From the NCBI GenBank assembly GCA_963663845.2, contig OY760650.2, positions 744,001 to 808,000 of the forward strand: a stretch of 64,000 nt of DNA. Direction: 5' to 3'. Position 1 is the first letter of the stretch. Each line of letters begins with the position of its first letter. A model generated the notes under the pieces. The model saw only the letters and a program-made list of their open reading frames with translations. It made no database searches and had not been told where the DNA came from. This stretch comes from Versatilivorator sp963663845. GTDB taxonomy: Bacteria; Acidobacteriota; Terriglobia; Versatilivoradales; Versatilivoraceae. Both the position numbers and the translations under genes were made by a program. This document shows, in pieces, positions 34,557-41,762 of this stretch.

Positions 34557-35294
34557 CTATTGTTGTCTCTGTTCACTTCCGATCGGTCCGCCCATCCTGT
34601 TCTTGATCCAACCGAGGTCGGTAGCGACCTTGCCCATTTCGATTTGAAGACCGGAAACGTCTTTTCGGAGATCGGACAACTCAGCCTTGACGCCTTGGAT
34701 GTCCGTCCTGGTTTCCTTTCGGAGCTCGGACACTTCACCCTTGACGCCCTGGATATCTGTCCTCGTTTCCTTTCGGAGCTCGGACACTTCACCCCGGACA
34801 CCCTGAATGCCCGTCCCCATTTCGGTCCTGACACCATCAATTTTCGTATTGAGGTCCGTCCTGACACCACGGATTTCCCTTCTGAGGTCCGTCCTGACAC
34901 CGTCAATTTCCGTTCTGAGGTCGGTCCTGACACCGTCAATTTCCGTACCGAGGTCCGTCCTGACATCACGGATTTCCGTTCCGAGGTCGGTCCTGACACC
35001 GTCAATTTCCGTTCTGAGGTCCGTCCTGACACCGTCAATTTCCGTACCGAGGTCCGTCCTGACATCACGGATTTCCGTTCCGAGGTCTGTCCTGACACAA
35101 TGAATGTCCGTTCCGAGGTCTGTCCTGACACCACGGATTTCCTTTCTGAGGTCGTCGATGTTCCTGCCAATGGCGGCATGGGCTTGGCTTGCATTGCGCC
35201 ATAGCCCCACACCTACCCCAATGATCGCAATGAGGAGGGTCAAAACGGAACCAAACCCAAACAAGGGCAACCACTGGATCAACTGGTCGTCCAC
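34557..35294 (-). CDS. Membrane-anchored hendecad-repeat coiled-coil protein
   Basis: A 245-residue protein. GTG 35294 is the start, with AAAGGAG eight bases before it. One membrane helix (about 8-32) is followed by about ten 11-residue repeats of the form VRTDLGTEIDG (about 51-160), then two 18-residue repeats with GEVSELRKETRTDIQG (about 161-196), then a short heptad region and the conserved end WIKNRMGGP. Eleven-residue periodicity gives a straight or slightly right-handed coiled coil. The N- and C-terminal blocks match the 109-residue protein at 15041-15370, so the two differ mainly in repeat number. Probably a membrane-tethered rod; function unknown. Confidence 0.8.
   Translation of the reverse strand: MDDQLIQWLPLFGFGSVLTLLIAIIGVGVGLWRNASQAHAAIGRNIDDLRKEIRGVRTDLGTDIHCVRTDLGTEIRDVRTDLGTEIDGVRTDLRTEIDGVRTDLGTEIRDVRTDLGTEIDGVRTDLRTEIDGVRTDLRREIRGVRTDLNTKIDGVRTEMGTGIQGVRGEVSELRKETRTDIQGVKGEVSELRKETRTDIQGVKAELSDLRKDVSGLQIEMGKVATDLGWIKNRMGGPIGSEQRQQ
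34813..35142. repeat. 33-bp in-frame tandem repeat encoding hendecads
   Basis: About ten 33-base units; on the plus strand most contain GAGGTCCGTCCTGACA and a CAATTTCCGT or ACGGATTTCC half. Unit length equals one 11-residue coiled-coil repeat, so gain or loss of whole units keeps the frame. Some adjacent units are identical in long stretches, showing recent duplication. Confidence 0.8.
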
Positions 35295-35345
35295 CGCCCA
35301 CTCCTTTCGCCTTGTCTACTACAACGCTATCCCGGTCTACACGGT

Positions 35346-35558
35346 TTACAGAAAGTCCTTGAGAGCCCAGACAAAGAGGAAGCCTACCATCACCCGCACA
35401 AGCCATTTGGTTTCTTGCAGGCCCTTTACTTCCGCTTCGATCCGGGACAGGCGGTTGTTGAAGTCAGCGATTTCCTCTGCGGCTTCCCGCGCCATTTCCT
35501 CGGAAGCACCTGCATCCCGCAGAGCTGCGAAAGTCTTGGACAACATGATGCTCATCAC
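35346..35558 (-). CDS. Small coiled-coil protein with C-terminal membrane helix (DUF1640-like)
   Basis: A 70-residue protein. The N-terminal amphipathic part has TFAALRDAGASEEMAREAAE, which resembles the start of DUF1640/CCDC90-type proteins. A coiled-coil helix (NNRLSRIEAEVKGLQ) and a C-terminal membrane helix (about 51-68, VRVMVGFLFVWAL) follow. This is the opposite topology to its neighbour at 34557-35294 on the same strand 51 bases downstream. The two may be co-expressed and pair. Start at 35558 or the Met two codons later. No known function. Confidence 0.65.
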   Translation of the reverse strand: MMSIMLSKTFAALRDAGASEEMAREAAEEIADFNNRLSRIEAEVKGLQETKWLVRVMVGFLFVWALKDFL

Positions 35559-35619
35559 CAGTCACCCCTTTCCGTATTCTCGATAGCAATTCTAACATGG
35601 TCAAACCCAATCGGTTTCC

Positions 35620-35690
35620 GCACGCCGCAGTGTGCCCTTTCGGTCTTACGTTCCCCTTCGTGGACAATTCTTTTCCCCTGGCGCAGCTCG
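35620..35690. repeat. Family A repeat fragment
   Basis: GCAGTGTGCCCTTTCGGTC and CCCCTTCGTGGACAATTCTT match the spacing of the family A repeat at 1-97, with weaker identity. It lies between the pilQ stop and the DUF1640-like gene. No coding sequence is seen. Confidence 0.5.
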
Positions 35691-35717
35691 CGGATCCCCT
35701 TCACCGATTCCCCGGTC

Positions 35718-37136
35718 CTACAAAATCCGCGGCGAAAGGAAGAACAGCAGTTCCCGGGTTTCCCGCACCAGGGAGCGGTTGCGGAACAGGGCGCCCACGA
35801 TCGGGATATCGCCCAGCCCGGGCACCTGGCCGCGGCTGTCCTGCCGGCTGTCGATGAGTATTCCCCCGATCACCACCGTGCCGCCGTTTTCCACCAGGAT
35901 GGTGGTGGTGGTCTGGTGGGTGTTGACGGTGGGAATCCCCTGGACCTGGCGGGAAAAATCGGGAGTGGAATTTTCGATGTCCACGCTCAGCAGGATGGCG
36001 TCCCGACGGGTGATCTGCGGGGTCACGGTGAGCCGCAGCACGAAATCGATGAAGCGAGCCGAGACGGTGTTGTTCACGGTGGTCTGGATGGGGATCTGGA
36101 TCCCCTGCTTCACCACCCCTTGCACGTTGTTCTGGGTCAGAATCCGGGGCTTGGAGAGCAGCTTGGCGTTCCCCTTGCGCTCGGCGGCGGTGATGAGGGC
36201 GTCCAGAACAAGATCGGCCGCCAGGCCGGCCGCGAGGCTCAGGGGGCTGGCGGGCAGGCCCGTTCGCAGGTCGAGGCCCAGCCGCGGGCGCTTCTCCCGC
36301 GCCGTCGGCTCTCCGCCGGAGCCGGGAGCATCCAGCACCGGAAAGCGGCTGAAGTCAGGGTCGGGACTCGATTCCTCCTGCTGCTCTCCCCGCCCCTGCC
36401 CCCCGTAGAGCGCGCTCCATCGAATCCCGACGTCCTGCAGGAAGCTCCGGCTGGCAGCCACCACCCGGGCTTCGATCTCCACCTGGCGGACCTTGCGGTC
36501 CAGTTGGCCCAAGAGGGCCTCCACCGCCTTCAGTTTGGAAGGAATGTCAGAAATGACCAGGGCGTTGGTGCGGTCATCCACGATGATGTCTCCCCGGGGG
36601 GAGAGCGCCTTCTTGAGGACAGGGCTCAGTTGGGCCGCCTTGGCGAAGCTGGGCCGGCGAATCCGGGTCTCGAGCTCGGCGGCCGCCACCCTGGCCTGAG
36701 CCAGCCGCTGTTGCTGCTGCTGTTCCGCCTCCAGGGTCGACAGCCTGGCGATCCTGAGCACGTTGCCGCTCAAGCGCCTGCCCATGCCCTGATTCTCCAG
36801 CACCACCTCCAGGGCCTGGTCCCAGGGCACCTCCTTGAGAAACAGGGTGAGTGCCCCTTCCACGTCGGGGTCCAGCACGATGTTGAGGCCGCTGATGCCG
36901 CCGATGAGTCGAAAGAAGTCCTTGAGGTCGGCGTCTTTCAGCTCCAGGGAGATCCTTTCCCCCGTGTAGCCGGCCTCGGCCGGGGAATCCGCCGGCCGCT
37001 CCTCGGCCGAGGGCCCGGGTGGCGGTCCGCCCGACTCCGCCGCCCCGCACCAGCCCCAAGGCCCGGCGACTCCCTGCCAGCAGAGCCACAGCCAGCATCC
37101 CCATCGAACCGCGCCAAGCCGGGAGTCACCTCTCAT
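35718..37136 (-). CDS. pilQ: Type IV pilus secretin PilQ
   Basis: A 472-residue outer-membrane secretin through which the pilus passes. A signal sequence occupies about the first 35 residues. A short secretin/TonB N-terminal domain (ISLELKDADLKDFFRLIGG, about residue 54) follows, then an N1-type domain with VDDRTNALVISDIPSKL (about 185), then the secretin core with KLLSKPRILTQNN (about 310) and VENGGTVVIGGIL (about 420), ending GALFRNRSLVRETRELLFF. It is shorter than proteobacterial PilQ because AMIN domains are missing. The start overlaps the pilO-pilP stop by 11 bases. Last gene of the pil cluster. Confidence 0.92.
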   Translation of the reverse strand: MRGDSRLGAVRWGCWLWLCWQGVAGPWGWCGAAESGGPPPGPSAEERPADSPAEAGYTGERISLELKDADLKDFFRLIGGISGLNIVLDPDVEGALTLFLKEVPWDQALEVVLENQGMGRRLSGNVLRIARLSTLEAEQQQQQRLAQARVAAAELETRIRRPSFAKAAQLSPVLKKALSPRGDIIVDDRTNALVISDIPSKLKAVEALLGQLDRKVRQVEIEARVVAASRSFLQDVGIRWSALYGGQGRGEQQEESSPDPDFSRFPVLDAPGSGGEPTAREKRPRLGLDLRTGLPASPLSLAAGLAADLVLDALITAAERKGNAKLLSKPRILTQNNVQGVVKQGIQIPIQTTVNNTVSARFIDFVLRLTVTPQITRRDAILLSVDIENSTPDFSRQVQGIPTVNTHQTTTTILVENGGTVVIGGILIDSRQDSRGQVPGLGDIPIVGALFRNRSLVRETRELLFFLSPRIL

Positions 37137-38100
37137 GGCCGGCCTCCTCCGTCCCCGGATGCAGCTTCTTGACCACCCGGACGGTCCGAGCGCGTCCAAC
37201 CCCACCGTCAACCCGCTGGGCAAAGACCACGCCGTCCCCCACGATCTCCAACACCTGCCCGTCGAACAGGCGATCGCCCTTCTTCAGCAGAAAGGACCGG
37301 TCCCGCAGACCGGTGGCCAGGGCCGTGAATTCCCCTCCGGCCTTCACCAGCCCCACCAGCCTCAGCTCCGATACCCGTTGTCCCTTCAGGCCCCGCGGCC
37401 TGGCGGCGGCGGGAGCCTCGGGAGGAGCGGACTCGGGCGCCCGCGGGAGGCGGAACGGATCGCGCCTCCCCCTGGCTCGATAGGAGTAGGCGGTGGGCCG
37501 CTCCGGGGGCGCGGGATCGACGGGGGCCTCGACGGCGGAGGCGGCCGGCCGGTAGCGATGGAGAACGGCGGTGAGATCGGCGGTGAGCGCGTGGGGGGAA
37601 TCCTCCCGGCCGGCGGCCGAGACCCGCAGGTCTTCCAGGCTCACGAGGGGGGCCAGCCCGGCCAGCTTGCCGCAGAAGCCTCCCAGGTCGTGGTAGGCTC
37701 CGGCCAGCACCAGCCCGTGGCTGTGCCGGGAAAAGGTCTCGCCCTCCTGTCCGGGCATCTTCCGAATCCCCTTCACCTTCAATCCCGACTCCACTGCCGC
37801 CTCTTGCAGTTGACGCAGCAGGCCGGTCGCCGGTTCCTTCTCCGGGAGCGCCGCCCGGAGGCTCGCCAGCCTGGAGGCCAACCGCCGGTTCCGGCTCGAC
37901 CGGTCGCGGAGCTGCTGCTCCAGTTCCGCTCCCTCTCCCAACTCCCGGCTCAAGGCATCCAACTGCTGCCGCTGCAACTCGATCTCAGCCCCGAAGCCGG
38001 AGACCAGCAGATACCAGCCCAGTGCCAGGACCAGTCCCCCCAAAGCCAGAGGAATGCCCAGCCGTTCCAGCCAGGGAGGCATGCGGGTCGTGAGGGTCAT
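37126..38100 (-). CDS. Fused PilO-PilP type IV pilus alignment protein
   Basis: A 324-residue inner-membrane protein that combines two normally separate proteins. Residues about 1-190 are PilO-like: a short cytoplasmic start, one membrane helix (about 15-38), a coiled coil, and a ferredoxin-like domain with GAYHDLGGFCGKLAGL. A Pro-rich linker follows. Residues about 205-315 are PilP-like, with SYRARGRRDPFRLP and ELRLVGLVKAGGEFTALA. It would link PilN in the inner membrane to the PilQ secretin. It overlaps pilN by four bases (ATGA) and pilQ by 11. No PilP lipoprotein signal remains, as expected when PilO supplies the anchor. Confidence 0.85.
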   Translation of the reverse strand: MTLTTRMPPWLERLGIPLALGGLVLALGWYLLVSGFGAEIELQRQQLDALSRELGEGAELEQQLRDRSSRNRRLASRLASLRAALPEKEPATGLLRQLQEAAVESGLKVKGIRKMPGQEGETFSRHSHGLVLAGAYHDLGGFCGKLAGLAPLVSLEDLRVSAAGREDSPHALTADLTAVLHRYRPAASAVEAPVDPAPPERPTAYSYRARGRRDPFRLPRAPESAPPEAPAAARPRGLKGQRVSELRLVGLVKAGGEFTALATGLRDRSFLLKKGDRLFDGQVLEIVGDGVVFAQRVDGGVGRARTVRVVKKLHPGTEEAGHER

Positions 38101-38669
38101 TCCGAATCGGCCTCCTCAAGGGAAAGGGCGAAGGCGTAGTGACCGTCCTGCTCCTGGAAACGGATCAGCTCCACTCGATGGAATTCCCCGCTGCGCTGGA
38201 GACGAGCGATGAATGCCGAGACTCGCGAGGATTCCCCCGAGACCAGGCCGCGCAGCGAGAATGTCCCGTTCTTCCGGCTCAGTTCCTGAAGACGCAGCCC
38301 CGGAACCGCCTCGACGCAGTCGCTCAGCAGATCCAGCAGCCTGACCGGGCGCGCCTGGAGCGCCCTGAGCCGCTGGATGGCCCGGAGTCGCCGCTCCATC
38401 GACCGGCCCCCTTGTTCCAGGCCCTGGAGTCGCCGGGCCAGTTCCCGGTGTTGCTGCCGCTGATGGCGCGCCTGCTGAATCCGAGCCTCCAGGCTCCGGC
38501 TGCGGGCCGCCTGCTCCATGCGCCAATTCAGGACGACGGCGGCCGCGCCCAGGATCACCCCCAAGGCCAACAACCTCTGAAGCGCGCGATTCCGGCCCAC
38601 CCGGCCCGACCGCGCCGGCGAACCCGCCGACCCGCCCCCCGCATCTCCCGCCAGGTTGATCCTAATCAT
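38097..38669 (-). CDS. pilN: Type IV pilus inner-membrane protein PilN
   Basis: A 190-residue protein with the PilN start MIRINLAG, which in known systems binds PilM. One membrane helix (about 33-50, LLALGVILGAAAVVL) is followed by a coiled coil and a periplasmic ferredoxin-like domain with LLDLLSDCVEAVPGLRLQEL. A ribosome site GAGGGG is five bases before ATG. It overlaps pilM by eight bases and pilO-pilP by four, so translation of the whole cluster is tightly coupled. Confidence 0.9.
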   Translation of the reverse strand: MIRINLAGDAGGGSAGSPARSGRVGRNRALQRLLALGVILGAAAVVLNWRMEQAARSRSLEARIQQARHQRQQHRELARRLQGLEQGGRSMERRLRAIQRLRALQARPVRLLDLLSDCVEAVPGLRLQELSRKNGTFSLRGLVSGESSRVSAFIARLQRSGEFHRVELIRFQEQDGHYAFALSLEEADSE

Positions 38670-39714
38670 GGAAGCCCCTCAGACCCAGGCCCACCGCCAC
38701 CGCCAGGCTGGGAGCCTGCCGGTAGAGACTCTCCTTGTCGACACCTCTCCCGACGGCGATGCTCTTGAAAGGGTCCAAGGGCTCCAGGGGAAGATCGAGC
38801 CCGCTCTGCAGCCGCTCCATCAGCCCCGCCAACTCGGAGCATCCGCCACTCACGTACACCCGCTGGATGGATTCGCCCTCGGCGGCGGCTTCGAACAGGT
38901 CCAGGCTCTTGCGAGTCTCCAGCAGCAGGGTCTCGGTCGCCGATTGGAGCAGTGCGCCCGACGGCCCCGCTTCCAGAGCTTCCAACGCACTCTCCTTCTT
39001 CATCCGCTCGGCTTCCTCGAAATCGATGCGGAGTTGCTGCTGCAGCAGTCCGGTCAACTGGTTGCCGCCGGCCGACAGGTCACGGGTGAACAGCGGGATG
39101 CCGCCCCGGGTCACCACCAGGTTGGTGACGCCGGCGCCGATATGGAGCAGGGCGGTCGTGACCGAGGAGCCCCGGCCGTAGTTGGCCTCGTAGGCGTTGT
39201 GCAGGGCGAAGCCGTCCACGTCCACGATCACGGGAGAGAGGCCGGCCCCGGCGATGGTTTCCAGGCGGCTCGCGACTCTCTCCTTGCGAGCCGCCACCAG
39301 TAGAACCTGGGTGTCTTCCCTGCCGGGGGCGCCTGCCAGAACCTGGTGGTCCAGATGCACTTCCGACAGATCGAAGGGAATCACCTGCCGGGCTTCCCAC
39401 TGGATGGCTTCCACCAGCTCTTCCCGGCTCATGGCCGGCAGGGTGAGCTTCTTGACGATCACCGAGTGCCCCGAAACCGAGGTGGCCACCTTCCTGGCCC
39501 TGATCCGGCTTCGGCTGAAGAGCCTGCCGATGGCTTCCGCCACCGATTCCGCATCCTCGATGGCTCCCTCGGCCACCGCCCCCGGCTCCAGGGGCTCCAG
39601 TCCGACTCCAACCAGCTCGAAACCGGCCCGGACACGGCGCAGCTCCACCGCCTTGACGGCGCTGGATCCCAGGTCCAGGCCCGCCATATTTTCGGCTCTG
39701 GAGAACAGGCCCAT
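38662..39714 (-). CDS. pilM: Type IV pilus assembly ATPase-fold protein PilM
   Basis: A 350-residue cytoplasmic actin-fold protein that binds the PilN tail. Seen: MAGLDLGSSAVKAVELRRV (about residues 10-28, phosphate loop), HSVIVKKLTLPAMSREEL (about 90), VTTALLHIGAGVTNLVV (about 195) and VYVSGGCSELAGLMERL (about 290). Start ATG 39714 has GGGAG upstream. It is the first gene of pilM-pilN-pilOP-pilQ. Its upstream region faces the coiled-coil cassette array on the other strand, 334 bases to the first cassette start. Confidence 0.93.
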   Translation of the reverse strand: MGLFSRAENMAGLDLGSSAVKAVELRRVRAGFELVGVGLEPLEPGAVAEGAIEDAESVAEAIGRLFSRSRIRARKVATSVSGHSVIVKKLTLPAMSREELVEAIQWEARQVIPFDLSEVHLDHQVLAGAPGREDTQVLLVAARKERVASRLETIAGAGLSPVIVDVDGFALHNAYEANYGRGSSVTTALLHIGAGVTNLVVTRGGIPLFTRDLSAGGNQLTGLLQQQLRIDFEEAERMKKESALEALEAGPSGALLQSATETLLLETRKSLDLFEAAAEGESIQRVYVSGGCSELAGLMERLQSGLDLPLEPLDPFKSIAVGRGVDKESLYRQAPSLAVAVGLGLRGFHD

Positions 39715-39935
39715 CCGCAAGCTCCCGCATAGCGAATTGGAGAGGGAAATAGGAGGGAGAACGCGGCAGAGCCCGGCCCCCCGGAGAGAGCCGTGGGGGG
39801 CGATCTGCCCGCCCGTCACGGTCTGAAGAACCGAACGGGCCGACCTGCAAGGGAGATGCAGCGGTGAGGGAGTAAACAGGAAAATCTTAAGGTGAAAGGG
39901 AGCCGCTGTCAAGCCGGTCGACGCGAGAATACCCC

Positions 39936-40048
39936 CTTCAAGCCCGGCTCATGGTGGTATACTGACCAAGCAAGTCGTCAACACCCGAACCCCCAACTTG
40001 TCCGATCTCCCTCTCGGCAGGCGCGTCACAATGAAAGGAGCATCGACA
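39936..40048 (+). promoter_or_regulatory. Cassette 1 promoter and conserved leader
   Basis: Extended -10 TGG-TATACT (39958-39963) with a weak CTTCAA at 39936-39941. The roughly 80-base leader contains CCGA (40002-40005), loop TCTCCCTC, TCGG (40014-40017), a short hairpin that covaries among the six cassettes, then the ribosome site AAAGGAG. It is one of six near-copies. The 250 bases between this site and pilM show no other feature. Confidence 0.6.
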
Positions 40049-40249
40049 ATGAAAATCAGCCCGGAGTTGATCGCCATCGTCATTCTCGGAATATCCCTGG
40101 TCAGCCTTGGATGGAAGGTGACCGGAGACTTGCGCCAGGAAATTCACTACGTTCGAGCGGATGTATCCGATCTGCGGGAACGGATGGCGCGGTTGGAAGG
40201 GTTGTTCGAAGGCTTCACCAGAGGAGAATTGACAAAGGAAACGAAGTAA
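40049..40249 (+). CDS. Coiled-coil membrane protein, cassette 1
   Basis: A 66-residue protein: one N-terminal membrane helix (ELIAIVILGISLVSLGWKV, about residues 6-24), then an amphipathic coiled-coil helix with DLRQEIHYVRADVSDL and the family block ERMARLEG, ending EGFTRGELTKETK. The start is ATG 40049 because AAAGGAG lies eight bases upstream; an upstream ATG at 40031 is the leader end. It belongs to a family of six in this window that share both ends and differ in the middle. Predicted inner-membrane, helix facing the cytoplasm or periplasm. Function unknown. Confidence 0.7.
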   Translation: MKISPELIAIVILGISLVSLGWKVTGDLRQEIHYVRADVSDLRERMARLEGLFEGFTRGELTKETK

Positions 40250-40317
40250 CGGCAGCCTTCTCCGGGCTCGCGCCCGGGGCCGGACGCCGCCACCACCTGC
40301 GCAGCTTGTTGGAACCC

Positions 40318-40339
40318 CCGGGGCCGGCGCCCCGGTTTT
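40318..40339 (+). terminator. Rho-independent terminator after cassette 1
   Basis: Stem CCGGGGC (40318-40324), loop CGGC, stem GCCCCGG (40329-40335), then TTTT. It is a perfect seven-pair GC stem and ends the cassette 1 transcript before the cassette 2 promoter. Confidence 0.7.
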
Positions 40340-40401
40340 GTGTCCATCGCTCCTCCAGCCACCGCGGCTCAGTCCCGCTCCTTCGGCCCAGTCTATTGTG
40401 G

Positions 40402-40493
40402 TACAATAACCCAGTAAGTCGTCAACATCCGATTCCACCAACTTGTCCGATCTCCCTCTCGGCAGGTGTGTCACACTGAATGGAGCATCGACA
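40402..40493 (+). promoter_or_regulatory. Cassette 2 promoter and conserved leader
   Basis: Extended -10 TGG-TACAAT (40402-40407), then the shared leader with GTCAACATCC, hairpin CCGA (40447-40450) / TCGG (40459-40462), and a GGAG ribosome site eight bases before ATG. No -35 of quality is visible. Confidence 0.55.
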
Positions 40494-40736
40494 ATGAAAA
40501 TCAGCCCGGAGTTGATCGCCATCGGCATTCTCGGCGTATCCCTGCTCAGCCTTGGATGGAAGGTCTCATCCGATATCCGGCAGGAGCTGAAACAGGAAAT
40601 CCACCATGTCCGAGAAGACGTGGCCCTGCTTGGCAATCGCATCGGCAGCCTGGAGCAGCGCATGGCTCGATTGGAAGGCTGGATCGAGGGTCAATTTACC
40701 GGGGAATTGGGGTTGAAGGCCAAGCCCGCCAAGTAG
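40494..40736 (+). CDS. Coiled-coil membrane protein, cassette 2
   Basis: An 80-residue member of the cassette family. Membrane helix ELIAIGILGVSLLSLGWKV, then DIRQELKQEIHHVREDV, an extra coiled-coil segment ALLGNRIGSLEQRMARLEGW compared with cassette 1, and the end ELGLKAKPAK. Cassettes 2 and 3 share this longer form and the same tail; cassettes 1 and 4 share the short form. Own promoter and leader. Function unknown. Confidence 0.7.
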   Translation: MKISPELIAIGILGVSLLSLGWKVSSDIRQELKQEIHHVREDVALLGNRIGSLEQRMARLEGWIEGQFTGELGLKAKPAK

Positions 40737-40859
40737 CAGCGACTTGCCGCCACTGTCCAGACGGCTTTCTGAAGCTCTCGGGCGGGCCCCGGGGGTTCTT
40801 GTCCATCGTTTCCCCAGCCGCCGCTCAGCTTCCCCTCCCTCGGCCGCCGCTTGTCGTGG

Positions 40860-40951
40860 TACAATAACCCAGTAAGTCGCCAACATCCGAACCCACCAAC
40901 TTGTCTGATCTCCCTCTCGGCAGGTGCGTCGCAGTGAAAGGAGCATCGACA
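40860..40951 (+). promoter_or_regulatory. Cassette 3 promoter and conserved leader
   Basis: Extended -10 TGG-TACAAT (40860-40865). The leader hairpin reads CTGA (40905-40908) / TCGG (40917-40920), a T-G wobble relative to cassettes 1 and 2. AAAGGAG precedes the ATG. Confidence 0.55.
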
Positions 40952-41215
40952 ATGCAAATCAGCCCGGAGTTGATCGCCATCGGCATTCTCGGCGTATCCC
41001 TGGTCAGCCTTGGATGGAAGGTCTCATCCGATATCAAACGCGAGTTGAGGCAGGAAATTCACTACGTCCGGGCGGACGTGGCCGATCTCCGAGGGAATGT
41101 GGCTGCGCTGGGCAATCGCATCGGCGGCCTGGAGCAGCGCATGGCCCGATTGGAAGGCTGGATAAGGGGTCGCTTTACCGAGGAATTTGAGTTGAACGCC
41201 AAGCCCGCCAAGTAG
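40952..41215 (+). CDS. Coiled-coil membrane protein, cassette 3
   Basis: An 87-residue member of the family, the longest in this array. Membrane helix ELIAIGILGVSLVSLGWKV, then DIKRELRQEIHYVRADVADL, an extra seven-residue piece RGNVAAL, and GNRIGGLEQRMARLEGWIRG with tail ELNAKPAK. Compared with cassette 2 it has gained one heptad. Own promoter and leader. Function unknown. Confidence 0.7.
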   Translation: MQISPELIAIGILGVSLVSLGWKVSSDIKRELRQEIHYVRADVADLRGNVAALGNRIGGLEQRMARLEGWIRGRFTEEFELNAKPAK

Positions 41216-41285
41216 CAGCCGACCGAGCGCGGCGCCTGCCTGCCGCTCGACAGGTTCGCTTCCCTTCGAGCCCGGCTCATGGTGG

Positions 41286-41377
41286 TATACTGACCGAGTA
41301 AGTCGTCAACACCCGAACCCACCAACTTGTCTGATCTCCCTCTCGGCAGGTGCGTCGCAGTGAAAGGAGCATCGACA
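41286..41377 (+). promoter_or_regulatory. Cassette 4 promoter and conserved leader
   Basis: Extended -10 TGG-TATACT (41286-41291), identical to cassette 1 together with the preceding AGCCCGGCTCATGG. The leader hairpin reads CTGA (41331-41334) / TCGG (41343-41346). AAAGGAG precedes the ATG. Confidence 0.55.
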
Positions 41378-41590
41378 ATGAAAATCAGCCCGGAGTTGAT
41401 CGCCATCGTCATTCTCGGGATATCCCTGCTCAGCCTCGGATGGAAGGTCTCATCCGATATCCGGCAGGAGCTGAAACAGGAGATTCACTACGTTCGAGGG
41501 GATGTAGCCGATCTCCGAGATCGGATGGCGCGGCTGGAAGGACTGTTCGAAGGGTTTACCAGGAGAGATTTGGTGGAGCAAAGGAAGTGA
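41378..41590 (+). CDS. Coiled-coil membrane protein, cassette 4
   Basis: A 70-residue member of the family, closest to cassette 1. Membrane helix ELIAIVILGISLLSLGWKV, coiled coil DIRQELKQEIHYVRGDVADL, RDRMARLEGLFEGFTRRDL and a charged tail. Its first half is closer to cassette 2 (SSDIRQELKQEI) and its second half to cassette 1 (LFEGFTR), so it may be a recombinant. A strong terminator follows. Function unknown. Confidence 0.7.
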   Translation: MKISPELIAIVILGISLLSLGWKVSSDIRQELKQEIHYVRGDVADLRDRMARLEGLFEGFTRRDLVEQRK

Positions 41591-41652
41591 CCACGGCATC
41601 CCCCGGGCTCACGCCCGAGGGTGGACGCTGACCCAACCTCAACGGCTTTCTG

Positions 41653-41690
41653 AAACCCCCGGTCCTGGCCCCGGGGGTTTCCTGTTTTCG
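41653..41690 (+). terminator. Rho-independent terminator closing the four-cassette array
   Basis: Stem AAACCCCCGG (41653-41662) pairs with CCGGGGGTTT (41671-41680) around an eight-base loop, followed by CCTGTTTT. A degenerate relative lies after cassette 2 at about 40760-40800. It also separates the array from the convergent HEAT-repeat gene. Confidence 0.75.
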
Positions 41691-41762
41691 CCGGCGGCGG
41701 AACCTGCCGCAGCTTGGGCGAGAACCACAAGGCCTCGGCTAAACCACGCCCCTACCGCGCCC

